Shown: piece by piece, positions 21,690 through 34,229 of the stretch | Layout of the letters: every line of letters begins with the position of its first letter | Position numbering within the stretch: position 1 is the stretch's first letter | Source of the DNA: Plantago elongata | Taxonomy: Eukaryota; Streptophyta; Magnoliopsida; Lamiales; Plantaginaceae | DNA length: 49,727 nt | Assembly: GCA_036897095.1 (NCBI GenBank) | Contig: JAYMSP010000486.1 | Span: 1 to 49,727 of the forward strand | Reading direction: 5' to 3' | Notes under the pieces: generated by a model | Told to the model about the DNA's origin: nothing | The model's database searches: none | What the model saw: only the letters and a program-made list of their open reading frames with translations | Position numbers and translations under genes: made by a program

Positions 21690-22600
21690 TATATGTTTAC
21701 AATTATCTTTATGAATCAGGTTATTACGATCCATTCAATGAATGCAATGACAAAAAGATAGATTTTTTTGGTATACATCGTCTTTACGAGTTTGACCGTT
21801 ATGATTCATTTTACAAATGTAGGTTTCAGACTCGTTTGTTTTAAATTGTCTTTAAGAATATGGTTGTTTTGTTCGTTTTATGAATGAAAAGACAAAGCCA
21901 TGAAACCTTTATTTGTTACGAATCAACGTTTCAAAATATATTCACAAAAAAAAGACCTGAAACTCATATTCGATTTGAGAATCTAATCGTTAGGGTTTGT
22001 TTTCATTTAATGTAATGACTAACGACAAATCAGTGGGATTAGGTTTTCCTTTTCACCAGTATAGTGACAAATCCATGAGGCTCGTGTGTTTTAAGTTATC
22101 TTAAGAATATGGTCTTTATGATTATTTTTTTGGATGGAACAACAAAGTCATGAAACTTTTATCCGTTTATAATCGACTTTTAAGAATGAGGTCACTAGGG
22201 TGCGGTTCATCAGTGTAACGACAAAGATATGGATCTTTAGATTCAATTTGAGACTCTGGTCGTTATGTTGTATTATAGTAACGACAAAGCAATCAGACCG
22301 TTTGTGTTAAACTATCTTTAAGAATTTGATCGTTAGAATTTGTGATACAAATTGGTGGGACAATAAGACATGGGATTTGGTTGTTACGAATTTATTTTAC
22401 GGATGTAAAGACAATGCCATCGTGCCATTGCCATAAGAGTTTACATGTTTCATATTAGGCAACTAGCTTGAAAGGTATGGTCCTAAATCACTAGGATTCA
22501 TTAATGCATATAACGACCATTGCACTTTCATGTGTTTCAAAGAAGTTTTTCTTTAATGTACGTAACGAGAAAAACAATGAAGCAGCATTGCCATTTGTGT
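21690..22600. repeat. Degenerate tandem repeat, unit about 85-90 bp
   Basis: A phrase of the form ATCTTTAAGAATATGGTCGTTATGATT, then a short spacer, (T)AACGACAAAGCCATGAAAC and TTTGTGT, recurs about eight to ten times with heavy divergence. Clear instances are near 21840-21915, 22080-22160, 22180-22230, 22255-22300 and 22310-22340. No ORF spans it. It is an old minisatellite-like array or the internal repeats of a decayed element. Confidence 0.6.
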
Positions 22601-22649
22601 GCTTGGAAATTGACTTTTAAAAGTATAGTCTTTAGAGTTGATTGATGAT

Positions 22650-23525
22650 GATCAGGTTTAGGGTTACTGAAACGGTATATTTATAAGTCTATATAGCGAC
22701 CTATTTATCCTCAATAATATGATACAAAATCATGTTCTTAATTCAAATCCTCACACAATATGACAAGAAAGTTGTGAGTTCTCTTTGAGCAATTCACCAT
22801 ATGACTACGAAATGAATGAACTCTTAAGACCCCAGAGGTAATATAATATTAGTTGAGCGCGATAGAGAGGTAAGGACGAAGTAATTATTTGACGTTATCC
22901 AACCATATTTCTCGATACAAATGATATTTATTGAAAGCAGCTCGCTACCTAACGTTATTAAAACCCGTTGAATTTGTTGCTTTCTCAACAGAAATTTTTA
23001 ACACGTGTAGCTATAGATGTAAAGAAAATAAAAGTGAAGGTTTCACATGTATTTTCAATTGTGAATTTGTAAAATAGGTAAATGACAAAACTTTAAATTT
23101 TAGGTGAGTAATTTCCTGCCCATGCTAACTATTTTTGGCTTGTTACTCTTTATCACCATTCCTATCCCCGTTTCTTCATTTCCAAAACCAAAATGAATTT
23201 TGTCTTAAAAAAAAAGAAAAAAGAAAAAGAGAACCCGAATCGGTTTATTCGTCTAAAGAGTTTGAACCGTGTATCCGTTAGAAGAATTGACGGATATGCC
23301 CTTGAGCCATTCAAGTCGATAACTCATGAAATAGAATCGGAAACCGAGCTTCAGCTCAGCAGTCTTGTTGGTGATCAATTCAAACTATTTCCAGTAAGTG
23401 TGCTAGTTTAAGCAAAGGGGTAATCATTTCGTAGCTATATTGCTTGATTTCTCGTTACTTTTTTGGATTATCAGACTAATAATTGCAATTTAACGATTCT
23501 AATTTTGCCAGGTTTGTTCAAGAAA
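22650..23525. other. Intergenic DNA and probable 5' UTR/leader intron of the next gene
   Basis: A TTTTGCCAG acceptor-like site just before 23512 suggests that the upstream part (about 23160-23400) may be a leader exon. No coding sequence is recognised. Confidence 0.4.
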
Positions 23526-25493
23526 ATGGAAGGGGCATCTAATGGAGAAGAACCCAAATCGTGGGAGGACCTTTACAGTATCAATTTGATTCCTTCTGAG
23601 GTTTTTCTCAAGTTCAGGAAACAAATTCAGGGTGTTCGTGTTGGTATTAACTTGGAGGTAGTCTATATTCCATTTGAGTCTTGTTTCTTGTTTAATCGTC
23701 GTAAATTGTTAATGTTTGATAATGCTGTGTTTACTACCAGTACATTGGGTGCTCTGAATTGAGAGATGGTATGCTATACCAGTTGTATGAGAATTTTAGT
23801 TGGGTTGATTATTTACTGAAATGATTTAGTTTCAGCATGTGACCTAGCTAGGAGAGTTTCGTATAGGATTGATGTTTAGGGCTTTAGGCATTGTAGAATG
23901 GGTAAAAATGCAAGCATTTGTCGGGTTCTAAGTTATGTTCTGCCAGGCTGCCAGCTTGTTATTGAATTGAATGGAGAAAGGTTGAGACATGAGATAGTGT
24001 TAGAATTTGGGTATTCTCCTTTAATATTCACAATTGAGCTTCATAGTACATGCACCTTTATTCACCGATATGTTAAGATCATCACGTGTTTTTAGGACCA
24101 TTGGAATACGTGCCTTCTCTTAATTTTTGCTGTAAATAGTTCACCTTGCTTGTTCATTATTTGAAGAGTGTGTCATTCTTAATCGTATAGTTCCATTTTT
24201 GCATTATTGATGTTGGTTTTAGTTAACTCTCTAACTGAGCTAGCCATGTATTTATGTTCTTCTCATTTTCGACATGTAGACCGTTTGAGTTATAATCTAC
24301 ACAAAGCAAAAGAAAGTAGGCCGGAAGTGCTTCCGGATGATGAATCTTATTTTTCCTTTTAAGTTAGTTTTTCTCATTGAAACCTGACTGAGATACTTAG
24401 TTCAGCTGGATTACGTAACTGAAAGTTGAGCGCTGGGCCGGGTGGACTTACATTTTAATGAAAATGTTTTGAACTAAACTTAGTAATACTTGTTATATTT
24501 GTTAATATATTAGTATATATTTGTTTCTTTTGTTGTGATGTAAATACGCTTTCAGTTCCTAACTTTGTCCTCTTTGAGTTGCTCCAGCTTTACAATGCTC
24601 CTCTGAATGATTATCATGCAAAACTTGTCCTCAAACCTCTAGCTCCACAGCAGCGATGGAAATTCATCTACGAACCTTTGAACCAGGATGTGCAGCTTGT
24701 ATCCAAAAAGATTCCTGTAACAAGGTTTCTAAACCTTCAGGTTTAATGATTAAGTTTTATATCTTGTGTATCGTCACCTACCAATAGTCACATACCATCT
24801 GATTAATGAAGTGGTAATAATGCAGGTAGGTGTAGGCCATAGCTTTCATCTGAATGCCACTGGCTGGAAATGGAAGCTAACATCATGTTTCGGTGGAGAT
24901 GGTGTTTCTCGAATTAGAAATAAAACGACACTGGGGTTGTGTCCTGGAGTAGATTTCCGTTTTGGGTGGAGGGCTGAGTATACTCTTCCTGAAATCACTG
25001 GGTATGTTAGCTTGCTCTCTCTTGCATATTGGGAAAACGAGCAGTTACAAATATATACGTATTGTTTTATTTATTTTTATTTTTGCTGGTTAAAATAGCT
25101 GCTCTCGTGTGACGTGCTTTTGAGTTTTCTTATGGAAATAATGTTGTGTTAGGGGGTTGGGCACTGATGAACCATTATTCAACATGAATTCTGGACGCTT
25201 GCAAGCATCTCTTGATCGAGTTGAGGCCATTTTTTCTAAGGCCGAAAAAGATTGTTGGGATGGTATGTACATGTTACTTTATGCTTGTTTCAGTTTTCTC
25301 CTGTGAGAATGTTCAACATTAAAAAGACATACTGTTGTAATTCCATTAACTTACTAAAAGAGAAACAAATTTTTGTAACTGTGAAAAAGGAAACATAATT
25401 GGATCAATATAATGTATACTATATAGTTGATTCAGCATATTAGTCAGGAGATTTAATTTGACACTTTCTTGTACTTCTGGAACTCCAGATTGA
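23526..25493 (+). CDS. Conserved plant protein of unknown function (191 aa)
   Basis: Five exons (23526-23657, 24588-24740, 24826-25001, 25153-25262 and 25489-25493) join in frame to 191 aa; the last exon adds only the end of one codon and the stop. The conserved-looking core is SWEDLYSINLIPSEVFLKFR, then APLNDYHAKLVLKPL, WKFIYEPL, VGHSFHLNATGWKWKLTSC and CPGVDFRFGW, ending with LPEITGGLGTDEPLF. There is no signal peptide, transmembrane helix or known catalytic motif. The alternating polar/hydrophobic pattern and repeated aromatic residues suggest beta structure, which is inference. An in-frame Met at 23463 was rejected because an acceptor-like CAG lies between it and 23526. I do not recognise a named family. 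Confidence 0.8.
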
Positions 25494-26447
25494 AGACAAC
25501 ACATATACACATGCTGTGAATGCGTGACGTTGGAGGTTCTGTAATTGCTTCAGAAGCTTATATTATTGTACTTCGAGGACTATCAAAGAGATCTTCACTT
25601 GGAGTATGACTGGTATATAATGCTGCTAGAGGCAATTTGCTTAGTGCAGGGCTGGAATTGCACTAGTTTACTTTCTTTGTAGGAATTGTCTTAGTTTCTT
25701 ACAGATTAGTAAACTGCTTAGTTTGGCAGAATTCTTGTTTATTCGTGTTTTAATGTAAAGTCATTCTGGGCATCTGTCTTATACCTTCTTAATGGTAATG
25801 TGCTCTCCAACTCAGCATACTTAACTTCCCATATACTTTGAGATGTAGCGGACTAACTGAACTACTGAGGTGCAGATGTAGGAGTGTGCATTTTCCCCTG
25901 AAAGCCAGAGTACAGATCATTTCTAATTGCAATTAGTCGCTCTTGTGTATGATCTTATGTCGTAAATTCTTTTGAATAGTCTGGCTTGTTAAATTGTATA
26001 CATCTTTGTGTCGTGGTTCATTTATGTTAATACGATTACAGGCTGACTCAATGTGACCTTTAATCATAGCAGCTCCTGTAGGTGTAAGCCAGTTAAGTAG
26101 TTTCAGTGACAGATTAATCCTCTGTTTTCATTGCAGTTTTGTGTAGAGACTAATAACACATCATTTCCTTGCATAATCGCGTGTGAGATTTGATCTGATC
26201 TGATACGGAGGTACCTGAGGTTGTAATACTTACGAAATCGACATTCGAATCTAAAGTAAAATCAGGCTGTATTTACTTTATAAACTCAGATATCAGTTAG
26301 ATTCAAAATCTGAAAGCAAAAACAGCTGTAAGTACTGTTAAAGTTCTATATCAAAGAAGAAGAAAAGGAAGGGACATAATTATCCAAGAGTGGACCGTAT
26401 GTCTAAAAGTAGCCGTTAACTCTCAAACGGTTCTGAATATAATCACC
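25494..26447. other. 3' flank and intergenic DNA
   Basis: Presumed 3' UTR of the preceding gene. No other gene or mobile element was recognised. Confidence 0.5.
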
Positions 26448-26454
26448 TATAAAT
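26448..26454 (+). promoter_or_regulatory. TATA box of the four-helix membrane protein gene
   Basis: TATAAAT about 53 bases before the start codon. CCGTTAAC and AAACGG words, which resemble MYB-binding sites, lie just upstream at about 26412-26432. Confidence 0.55.
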
Positions 26455-26506
26455 TCAAATATTCTTCTCCATTTTTTAACACATAATTCACTTTGCAATC
26501 ACAAAA

Positions 26507-27082
26507 ATGGCTTCTTCATCAAACAAGATGAGAAACTCGTGTTCTTTCCTCAACATCCTCTTGTCCTTCTTAAATTTCATCCTCTTCATCATGTCTGCAG
26601 CTTCTCTAGCTCCAATAATCTCCCTTAAACTGCCTCCAACTTCACTCGGCGTCGCCTTCATACTCGTCTCCTCTGTCTCGATTCTATCCGCTTTCATCGG
26701 GTTCTACTCACACTTATGCTACATATCCCACCTCTCCTTCGTTCTCGCCTCGCTGGTGGGCCAATTGTTCTCTATACTAGCCTTGTTTACCAGGGAGAAA
26801 TCGAGCATTGCGATGTTCAAGTCTCTGAGGGATCCGAGAGAAGCTAAGTTGTTGGTTAGGGTGGAATGTGGTGTGTTGATGGCCATGTTTATGATGCAGT
26901 TGGGAATTTTGGTGCTTAGTTGCTGTGTTCATATCTGTTATGTAAGGGAGTATGAGGGTTTGGAGGCCGAACGAGAGATGACAGAGGCGAAAAGGAGGGC
27001 GAAGACCGCAGAGTCGAAAGGGAATGTGGTGAAAATCGCGGAGAACAAGTATGGTCACTTAAAGGCAGATGATGAAGTTTAG
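26507..27082 (+). CDS. Four-transmembrane plant protein, tetraspanin-like topology
   Basis: Intronless ORF of 191 aa. Four hydrophobic segments are evident: about 13-35 (FLNILLSFLNFILFIMSAAS), 46-67 (GVAFILVSSVSILSAFIGFY), 72-95 (SHLSFVLASLVGQLFSILAL) and 120-147 (GVLMAMFMMQLGILVLSCCV). They are followed by a charged tail rich in Glu, Lys and Arg (YEGLEAEREMTEAKRRAKTA) that could form a short coiled coil. It lacks the CCG motif and large loop of true tetraspanins. It resembles unnamed small plant membrane proteins; the function is unknown to me. The start has a good TATA box upstream and a short leader. Confidence 0.8.
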   Translation: MASSSNKMRNSCSFLNILLSFLNFILFIMSAASLAPIISLKLPPTSLGVAFILVSSVSILSAFIGFYSHLCYISHLSFVLASLVGQLFSILALFTREKSSIAMFKSLRDPREAKLLVRVECGVLMAMFMMQLGILVLSCCVHICYVREYEGLEAEREMTEAKRRAKTAESKGNVVKIAENKYGHLKADDEV

Positions 27083-28902
27083 GCCTGTCAATTTTGATCC
27101 GATCCGTGGTTTTTTATCCATAGTCGAAGATGTTTAGGTCGAACGGATCCATATCCTTGGATTCAGATTGGATTGGACCCGGGATTATTACTATAAGTTG
27201 CTAATGTTGTGTAAGCTAGTTCCTCATGGTGATGACTAATCACTATGAAGGCTTATTTCTATATTATTGTTATTATAGGAATGTATTATGTAAAGGCTTT
27301 AAAAAGAAAACATGTTTTACATTTAGGCATGTGTACAAGTAGTCTACAGTTGAGTTTATTTATGGTGCGGACATGTAAATTAAAAGCTTTCCAATTTAAA
27401 TGTTACACGTTGATATTGGGACTTAAGACGTGAATACATACATGTGTTGTAAATTATCCGAAGCCTAAGAAGATCGACCTCTAGTGGAGTCGGATTAGGG
27501 AGATATATTTACCAATTCCGGCATGGGTGCATTTGGGCAGGTTTGAGATGCAGGCTGTAGAAACTGAAATTGGGCCAGATTGAGTTTTGGTTTGTGGAGT
27601 GGGCTTTCTGAAAGATTGAGAAGCCCATTATTGGAAGAAAAATGTGGAGTTGCAAAACTTGCAAATGGTTAATGGTTTTCAAAAAAAACAACGTGCTCCA
27701 TCCATTACTTGCAAGTCTCTCACACAATTATTTAGCGTACAGATCAGAAAATGACAGCTCCTTGATTCTGGTTATCTCATGTCTGGTCATAGACCCAACC
27801 CACAGAATTTTGAGTTTTAAGTTCAAAACCAGCTGCACATTTTGTCTCGGTGATTGATTTGGAAGCGATTTGAACTGGAAAATACTCATTCAAATAACAT
27901 GTTTTGTACACAAAGTAGACTATTTAAATGTACATTTCTTAATTCAAATCGATTCCCAATCAGTTCCTTGGATATGAATGCCAAAATAGAGAGTGATAAA
28001 GTATGGGCACAGAAGAAATGTTCATAGTAAAACCTGTGATGTTCTCTAGTAGGTTCGTTTTAGTCTTTCATAAAGATTGTATCTGAAGAAATTACTACTC
28101 TTCTTGTTTTTTCTTGGAAATCCTTCATTAGGTTTTGCAAGATACCTCTAATATATGAGAAAATAATTTCAGCTCCACACCAAAGAGACAAAATGATTAG
28201 TCTATTTCTATAAGAAGATTATTACTCCTAGATTATAACCAACTAGACCACTCCAACAAGTGATTATTAGACTATTTCTTTTTGGTTCTATTCCACAATA
28301 CTTAACTCTAATGCATACAAATCTCGTCGGTGATGATAATTGTCTGTATTAGAGTTTGCATGTGACATCAACTCCACAAATCAAACAAAATCCTTATCGA
28401 TATTCAGCTAGCTACTAGGTCCTGTATGATTTATGGCCCAGACAAGTTAGTTGTTATTAATTTCCTTTCTGGACATTATTATATCCATACATGTGGTAAG
28501 ATGAGGATCAATTATACAGTCAGCATCTACTCCCTCCGTCTCGTAAAACTATACCCGACTTTCTTTTCAATATATCCAACAAAATTAAAATCTTCTTTCT
28601 TTCGTATCTTAACACTTTTATGTGAAAAAATTATTCTATACTTTATACATTAACACTTTTATACTTTGACCATCTAAAATTACGTATCAAACCTGTATCG
28701 GTTTCCTTCTGATATAAGTCCATCAGCAGTACTTGTTTTATACTCTCCTCCTTTTGTAACCACCAACAACCAAAGTAACCAACTTTTCTTATTTGCCCCA
28801 TTTCTCATGATATATAGTCTCATCTGATCGTAATAATATCTCCCTCTCTAAAAGTTCAATTCTGCTACTCTCCAACTAACCAATTCATCTTGAATAGCAA
28901 TC
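27083..28902. other. Intergenic DNA with transposon debris
   Basis: 27090-27190 holds GATCCGATCCG-type low-complexity words like those at 2460-2580. At 28528 a Stowaway-type end, TACTCCCTCCGTCTCG, appears without a matching right end, so it is a truncated MITE at best. No gene is recognised. Confidence 0.5.
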
Positions 28903-30656
28903 ATGTCCATAATTCCCTTGCAGAACCCGGTTTACGCAAGAACATTGCGATGTGAACTACCTGGTAAACATCACAGCTTTCATAGACTAATGTGAGTGCT
29001 ATAAATCTTCATGTCATTCCTTTCTGATGAATATTGCGCGTAAACTACTCTGTTTCTGATCTTTTTAGTTCATTGAAAACTGCAGGGTGAGTTCCAAACT
29101 TGCAACATCAGCAACAGACACGGAACGGGACTTATCGGAAAATCTTGATAAAGTTCCAATTCCTCAAATTAGTCCTTCAACCATCAAATTCAATAGATTG
29201 CAGCAGCCAAATGAGGTAGATACCGGTGTATCCGGCTTCGAGTTCAGCCAGTTCGTAGCTCGTCAGGCTCAACTTGATGAAGAGTATTGGGTAATTTGTT
29301 ACTCATTTAATCTCATTCTTTTGGCTTTCGCATATTTCTCTCATAAGCTCTGTTGTGACCATTTACAACAGAATTACCTAACCGCCATTTCCGAATTTAA
29401 CCTAACGTACAATTATGTCTGCATAATGTACAACTGTAATTGGAAAAGGGTTTAAAATGTAAGTTACAAACAACTATATATACTCTTGCAATCTTCTGAA
29501 TTAGTCCTTGTACTTCATGTCTCCATACAATTAAGTCCAAGTACTGAAGCTCGGCAAAATATGATATTCAGTCCCTGATAGATATACCTGGAAGAAATTG
29601 AACTCGTCTCAGCTTGCCAATTGGCCTACAATGCATTTACGTGGAATGAATAATTTGTATCTTTAACTGTTGAATATTTCTGTAAATTCGGCAAATTCAT
29701 GTTGTCTTTTCTAGACAGCAGCATGGCTACGAGCAGAGAGTCGCTGGGAGGGTCGCGAAAATGATCGGTTAGTTGAATTCTATTACCATACACGACTAGC
29801 TCATGTTCCTTTAACAGTTCAAGTTGATCATATGCTAGCTTATAAATTGAAGTCGGCATATAATATCTCTTCACATTTAAATGATGCAGATATGTCGACA
29901 GCTACAAACGGAAATTTGCAGATCAGGAGTACAATTCCTTGAAGCAGAGATGCAACTCACAACTAGAGAACTGTACTTGCATTGTCACGGTAATGTTTTA
30001 AAGATAGCAACTTTCCATTCCACTTTTGATAAAATCTTAGTTCTAAAAGTGGGTTGAAATCACTTTGATATCAGGTAAAGAAGGATGATAAGAGAATAAA
30101 GCGTACCGTATTGAAGAGTGTAGTTGGAACATTAGACCTCAGCATTCGACACTTATCACATGGTGAAACTTTTCCAGGGGTATGCGTTATACAGCTTATA
30201 ATTCATCGTCACTTTGTTGGTTCAAGAACAGGCCTAAAAGATTTTGGTTTTTACAGGAGCACGTAAGAGGTTCCCTTTTCTGGCTCACTAACCGAAAACC
30301 ATCAGGCAGATATGCCTACATTGCAAATGTGTGTGTTGCCAAATCAGCTCGTCGACAAGGTATTGCACTAAATATGCTGCAATTCGCCATTAACTCCGCC
30401 AAGGGACAAGGTGAGGATTCATTAGTTCCAAGGCAAATTCAAATACTATATTACATATTCCGAGTACGTATGCAAGGAAAGAGGCTCATTGAACTTGTGT
30501 GAATCGTTTGCAGGTGTGGAAAAGGTGTTTGTGCATGTTCATCAACATAACAAACCGGCCCAGGATCTGTACTGGAAACTTGGGTTTGAGGTTGTTGATG
30601 AAGCAAGCTCCCAACTAACAGCTGATCAAATTTACTTGCTATGTTATCAACCTTGA
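28903..30656 (+). CDS. Plastid-type GNAT N-acetyltransferase (GNAT4-like)
   Basis: Seven exons (28903-28991, 29086-29290, 29715-29767, 29890-29989, 30075-30179, 30257-30410 and 30514-30656) encode 282 aa; every junction is GT-AG and in frame. The N-terminal ~60 residues are Ser/Thr-rich with few acidic residues at first, as in a chloroplast transit peptide. Then come AAWLRAESRWEGRENDRYVD, SVVGTLDLSIRH and YIANVCVAKSARRQGIALNM, with the acetyl-CoA pyrophosphate-binding loop RRQGIA at 216-221, and VHVHQHNKPAQDLYWKLGFE. Plant plastid GNATs acetylate protein N-termini and lysines using acetyl-CoA. The sequence most resembles the Arabidopsis At2g39000 (GNAT4) type as I recall it. Nothing is broken. 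Confidence 0.88.
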
Positions 30657-30848
30657 AATAACACTTGGATTGACATTAACTTAGCTATTCCATTGCAATT
30701 GTATAGTCAGACACATTTTCTGATCAATTGTTTACTTGTAAGTATTTTGGAGAACAGAATAGGAAATTGTTATTACATTGTTTCTACATCAAGTTAAAGG
30801 CTTCATGAGTGATGGATTTTAGATTTAACATGCCTTTTTTGCCAATTG

Positions 30849-31084
30849 CGTATCAAGGAGTAGCAGAAAATAAAGACAAATTACAAAAGTAATTTGACGC
30901 CGATATTTTAGTTGTACAGTTGACTTGAACATTTGTACTTTACGTTTTAAAATGTTATAAGATTAGTGACATAGCTCTGTATAAGCTCTTCAATTCAACT
31001 CTTTTCAATTTATCTTGTTATCTTCTATTATCATTGTAAACATACAATTTGGTTATACAATTCAATTATCTTTGAATTTCTACA
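30849..31084 (+). repeat. Copia 5' LTR
   Basis: Begins CGTATCAAGGAG and ends TTTCTACA. It contains a TATA-like CTGTATAAGCTC near 30977-30988. Confidence 0.9.
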
Positions 31085-31201
31085 TGGTATCAGTTACCAA
31101 TTGATCGATCTTTTGCTTCCACATTTCATCATCACTTCGATCAATTTTGATTCGATTGTGATTATTTTACTTTGTTCGATTGTCATTGTTCGTTGTCATC
31201 C

Positions 31202-32060
31202 ATGACGTCGGATCCTTCCGGTGTTCGTGATTTATCTAATGATCCGACTTCCGTGTACTATCTTCATCCTGTTGATCTGCCAACGACGAAGGTTGTGTTT
31301 GAGACCTTCGATGGAGAGAATTTTGATGCTTGGCATAAAGCTGTGTTGATGTCTTTCTCTGACAAGAAGAAATTAGGTTTTATTTATGGTACGATTAAGC
31401 AACCTGCTATTGATGATCTGTCTCATCGTTTTTGGGTACGTTCTAATGATCTTGTACATTCTTGGTTGTTAAATTCTCTTACTACTGAGGTGAGAAACAA
31501 CTTGATATATGACTGTTGCTGATGAGGTATTCAATGAGATTAAGAATCATTTTGCGCGTAGTGATAGTCCTCGTGTTTTTCAAGTTCGTAAGAATCTATT
31601 CAATTTATCTCAAGGTGCAAAGCCAGTTACTCAATATTACAGTGTTTCTAAGGGATTTTGGGATGAAATTTTCAGTTTGAGGCAGTTACCAAGGGATTCT
31701 TGTGGTCATTTGTCGCAATGTGTTTATGGTATTCTTTCTTGGTTGCAGACTTCTCAGCAAATTGACTCTGTAGTGATTTTTCTGCTTAGATTGAACGAGT
31801 CCTATTATCCTCTTAGAAGTCAGATTCTGCAGCTTGATCCTATTCCTCCATTAACCGAGGTGTTTTCTATGGTGTATCAAGAAGAAAACCATCGTTCTTT
31901 AACATTAGCACATAGCATTTCATCTGTTGCTATGTTAAATCAGTCTGCAGGTGATGGTTCAACTTTGGCTTGTATAGCCAAGAAGGCTAATAATGGACAG
32001 TATAATGGTATGCAATACATGAAAGATGGTAAGAAGTCTAGGCCATCTTGTACTCATTGA
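31202..32060 (+). pseudogene. Copia gag, frameshifted
   Basis: Starts MTSDPSG and shows the copia gag pattern VVFETFDGENFDAWHKAVLM and VHSWLLNSLT, then a frame change near 31512 into TVADEVFNEIKNHF and QVRKNLFNLSQG. A zinc-knuckle remnant (C..H, GH...C) follows at about 32045-32090 but is interrupted by a stop at 32058-32060. In an intact element this protein forms the virus-like particle. Confidence 0.85.
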
Positions 32061-32427
32061 AAAATGAATGGGCATATTGTAGACAGATGTTATCAGGTTA
32101 TTGGGTATCCTACATATTGGAAGAGTTCTAATATGCAAAGAAAGCCTGATAGCAGTGCTAATGTCAGTACTTCAGAGAATATTGGCACATATTCAGTGGA
32201 TGTTGCTATGTACAATCAGTTCTTGCAGTTTCAGAGATTTCAGCTAGCTCAGAATCAAGCTGCAAATGCTCATTCAACCTCTCTAGCTCATGCTGTACCA
32301 AGAGCTTATTACTCTTATAATCAGATTGTGAGATCTCCTTCACAATATGCAGGCTCAGTCTCCTCACTATGTATCTGGTACAGGTAGATATGTGTTTCAT
32401 ACATCTAGTACTTCACATAATCTATAT

Positions 32428-32470
32428 GGATAATTGATACACGTGCCACTGATCATATGATGAGAGATTC
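32428..32470 (+). pseudogene. Copia protease active-site remnant
   Basis: Translates to WIIDTRATDHM, where copia elements have the aspartic protease triad D-S/T-G. The glycine is replaced by arginine, so the protease is inactive. The reading frame around it is broken. Confidence 0.7.
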
Positions 32471-32812
32471 TTCCTTGTTTTGTGCCGATCCTATTTAAGT
32501 TTCTATTGTTATTAATTTACCTAATGGTCAATATACAATAGCACAATTATCAGGTTCTGTCAGGATTAATGATTCACTTATATTAAATGATGTGTTGTTC
32601 ATTCCCAGTTTCACTTTTAACTTGATTTATGTTAGTTAGTTGATCAAGGATTCGAGGTTTATGATGTTGTTATACTTATCCACTTACTTATTGCAGGACA
32701 TGATATCTCAGAAGCAGATTTTTGCTCTAAGAAGCTTGGCTTATTCCATGTTCAGTCTACTCCATCTACTTTATCTAGATCATGCAATGATGTTATAAAC
32801 CATAAAGATGAT

Positions 32813-34062
32813 GTGTTACTATGGCATTTAAGGCTTGGGAATGTTCCTGCAGTTAAACTTTCTCAAATATTTCAAATTCCTTTCAATGATTGTAAAAATG
32901 TTTCACCATGTGATACTTGTCATTTCAGCAAACAAAAGAAGTTGTCATTTCCTAATAGTCATTCTTTAAGTTGTAAAGTGTTTGATCTCATTCACATTGA
33001 TATCTAGGGACCTTATTCTGTTGAATCTTATGATGGAAAACAATATTTTTAAACCATTGTTGATGATTTTACTCGATGTACATGGGTTTATGTGATGCAA
33101 AATAAATCTGAGACAAGGCAGTTTATGGCTAATTTTGCAAATATGGTTCGTACTCAGTTTCGGTCCAATATTAAAGTTATTCGATCTGATAATGAACTTG
33201 AATTTATGTATGATTCTTTTTATCATTCGTATGGCATTATTCATCAAACTTCTTGTGTAGAGACACCACAACATAATGGTCGGTTTGAGCGTAAACATCA
33301 ACATATTTTGCAAATCACACGAGCTTTCTTGTTTCAGTCTCACTTACCATTAAGATTTTGGAGTGAATGTGTGTTAGTTGCAGTTTATTTTATTAACAGG
33401 TTGCCTAGCAAATTTTGGATGCTAAATCACCATTTGAGATACTTTATCACCAACTTCCAGATTACTCAAGGTTGAAAGTTATAGGAAGCCTGAGCTACAG
33501 CTCCACACTATCAGTTCATCGATTGAAGCTTGACAAGAGAGCAAATAAGTGTGTCATGCTTGGATATCCTTTTGGTCAGAAAGGTTACAAATTATTGAAT
33601 TTATCTACTATGAAAGTTTTGGTTTCCAGAAATGTAATTTTTTATGAGTCGGTATTTCCTTACAAGACTAATATCAATTTTATTACTCATCCTGAGAATC
33701 AAGCATTTTCTGAAATTGATCCATCTAACTCAATGCATGATTTTATTACTTCTTATGTTTCTGATTCTATTCAAGCTGAAAATGTTATTCCAGATGATAT
33801 AGAAAATCATCATGATGTTATTGAGTTACATGAGTTACAAGAACAGCCAGTGGAGAATTCAAGTTTACAGGACATTTTACCAGACAATGTGCTGAATAAT
33901 ATATCAGGATCAGCTAATGATCATGTCACTAGTCTGCATCAGCCTAATACTCATGACAATCCTGAATCTACTGATGATTCCACTCATTCTAATCAAGTGG
34001 TGGATCAAGTTATTTCACATGATGGCATTGAATTAAGAAAGTCAACAAGGCAAAGAAAGTAG
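32813..34062 (+). pseudogene. Copia integrase region, broken
   Basis: The HHCC zinc-binding part (LLWHLRLGN, CDTCHFSKQKK) is followed by the catalytic core (TIVDDFTRCTWVYVM, IRSDNELEF, PQHNGRFERKHQHI). In-frame stops interrupt at 33006-33008 and about 33050, and there is a frame change near 33415. The C-terminal part runs to a stop at 34060-34062. Confidence 0.85.
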
Positions 34063-34229
34063 TCTGGCTATCTTAACATTTACAATGTTGATTTACCTGC
34101 TTCATTGCAAATAAATAATTCTTCTGCTAATATTTCTTATACTAGCAAATATCCTATAGCTAATTATTTGAGTTGTGACAAGCTCAGATGAGCACATATG
34201 CTTTACTGCTTCTATTTCTCAGATTTAGG

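Noticed and set aside
26777-27058. 93-aa minus-strand ORF inside the four-helix membrane protein gene
   Set aside because: Shadow of the coding strand, which has four clear membrane helices and a TATA box.
32966-33343. 125-aa minus-strand ORF in the copia integrase region
   Set aside because: Antisense shadow of integrase coding sequence.
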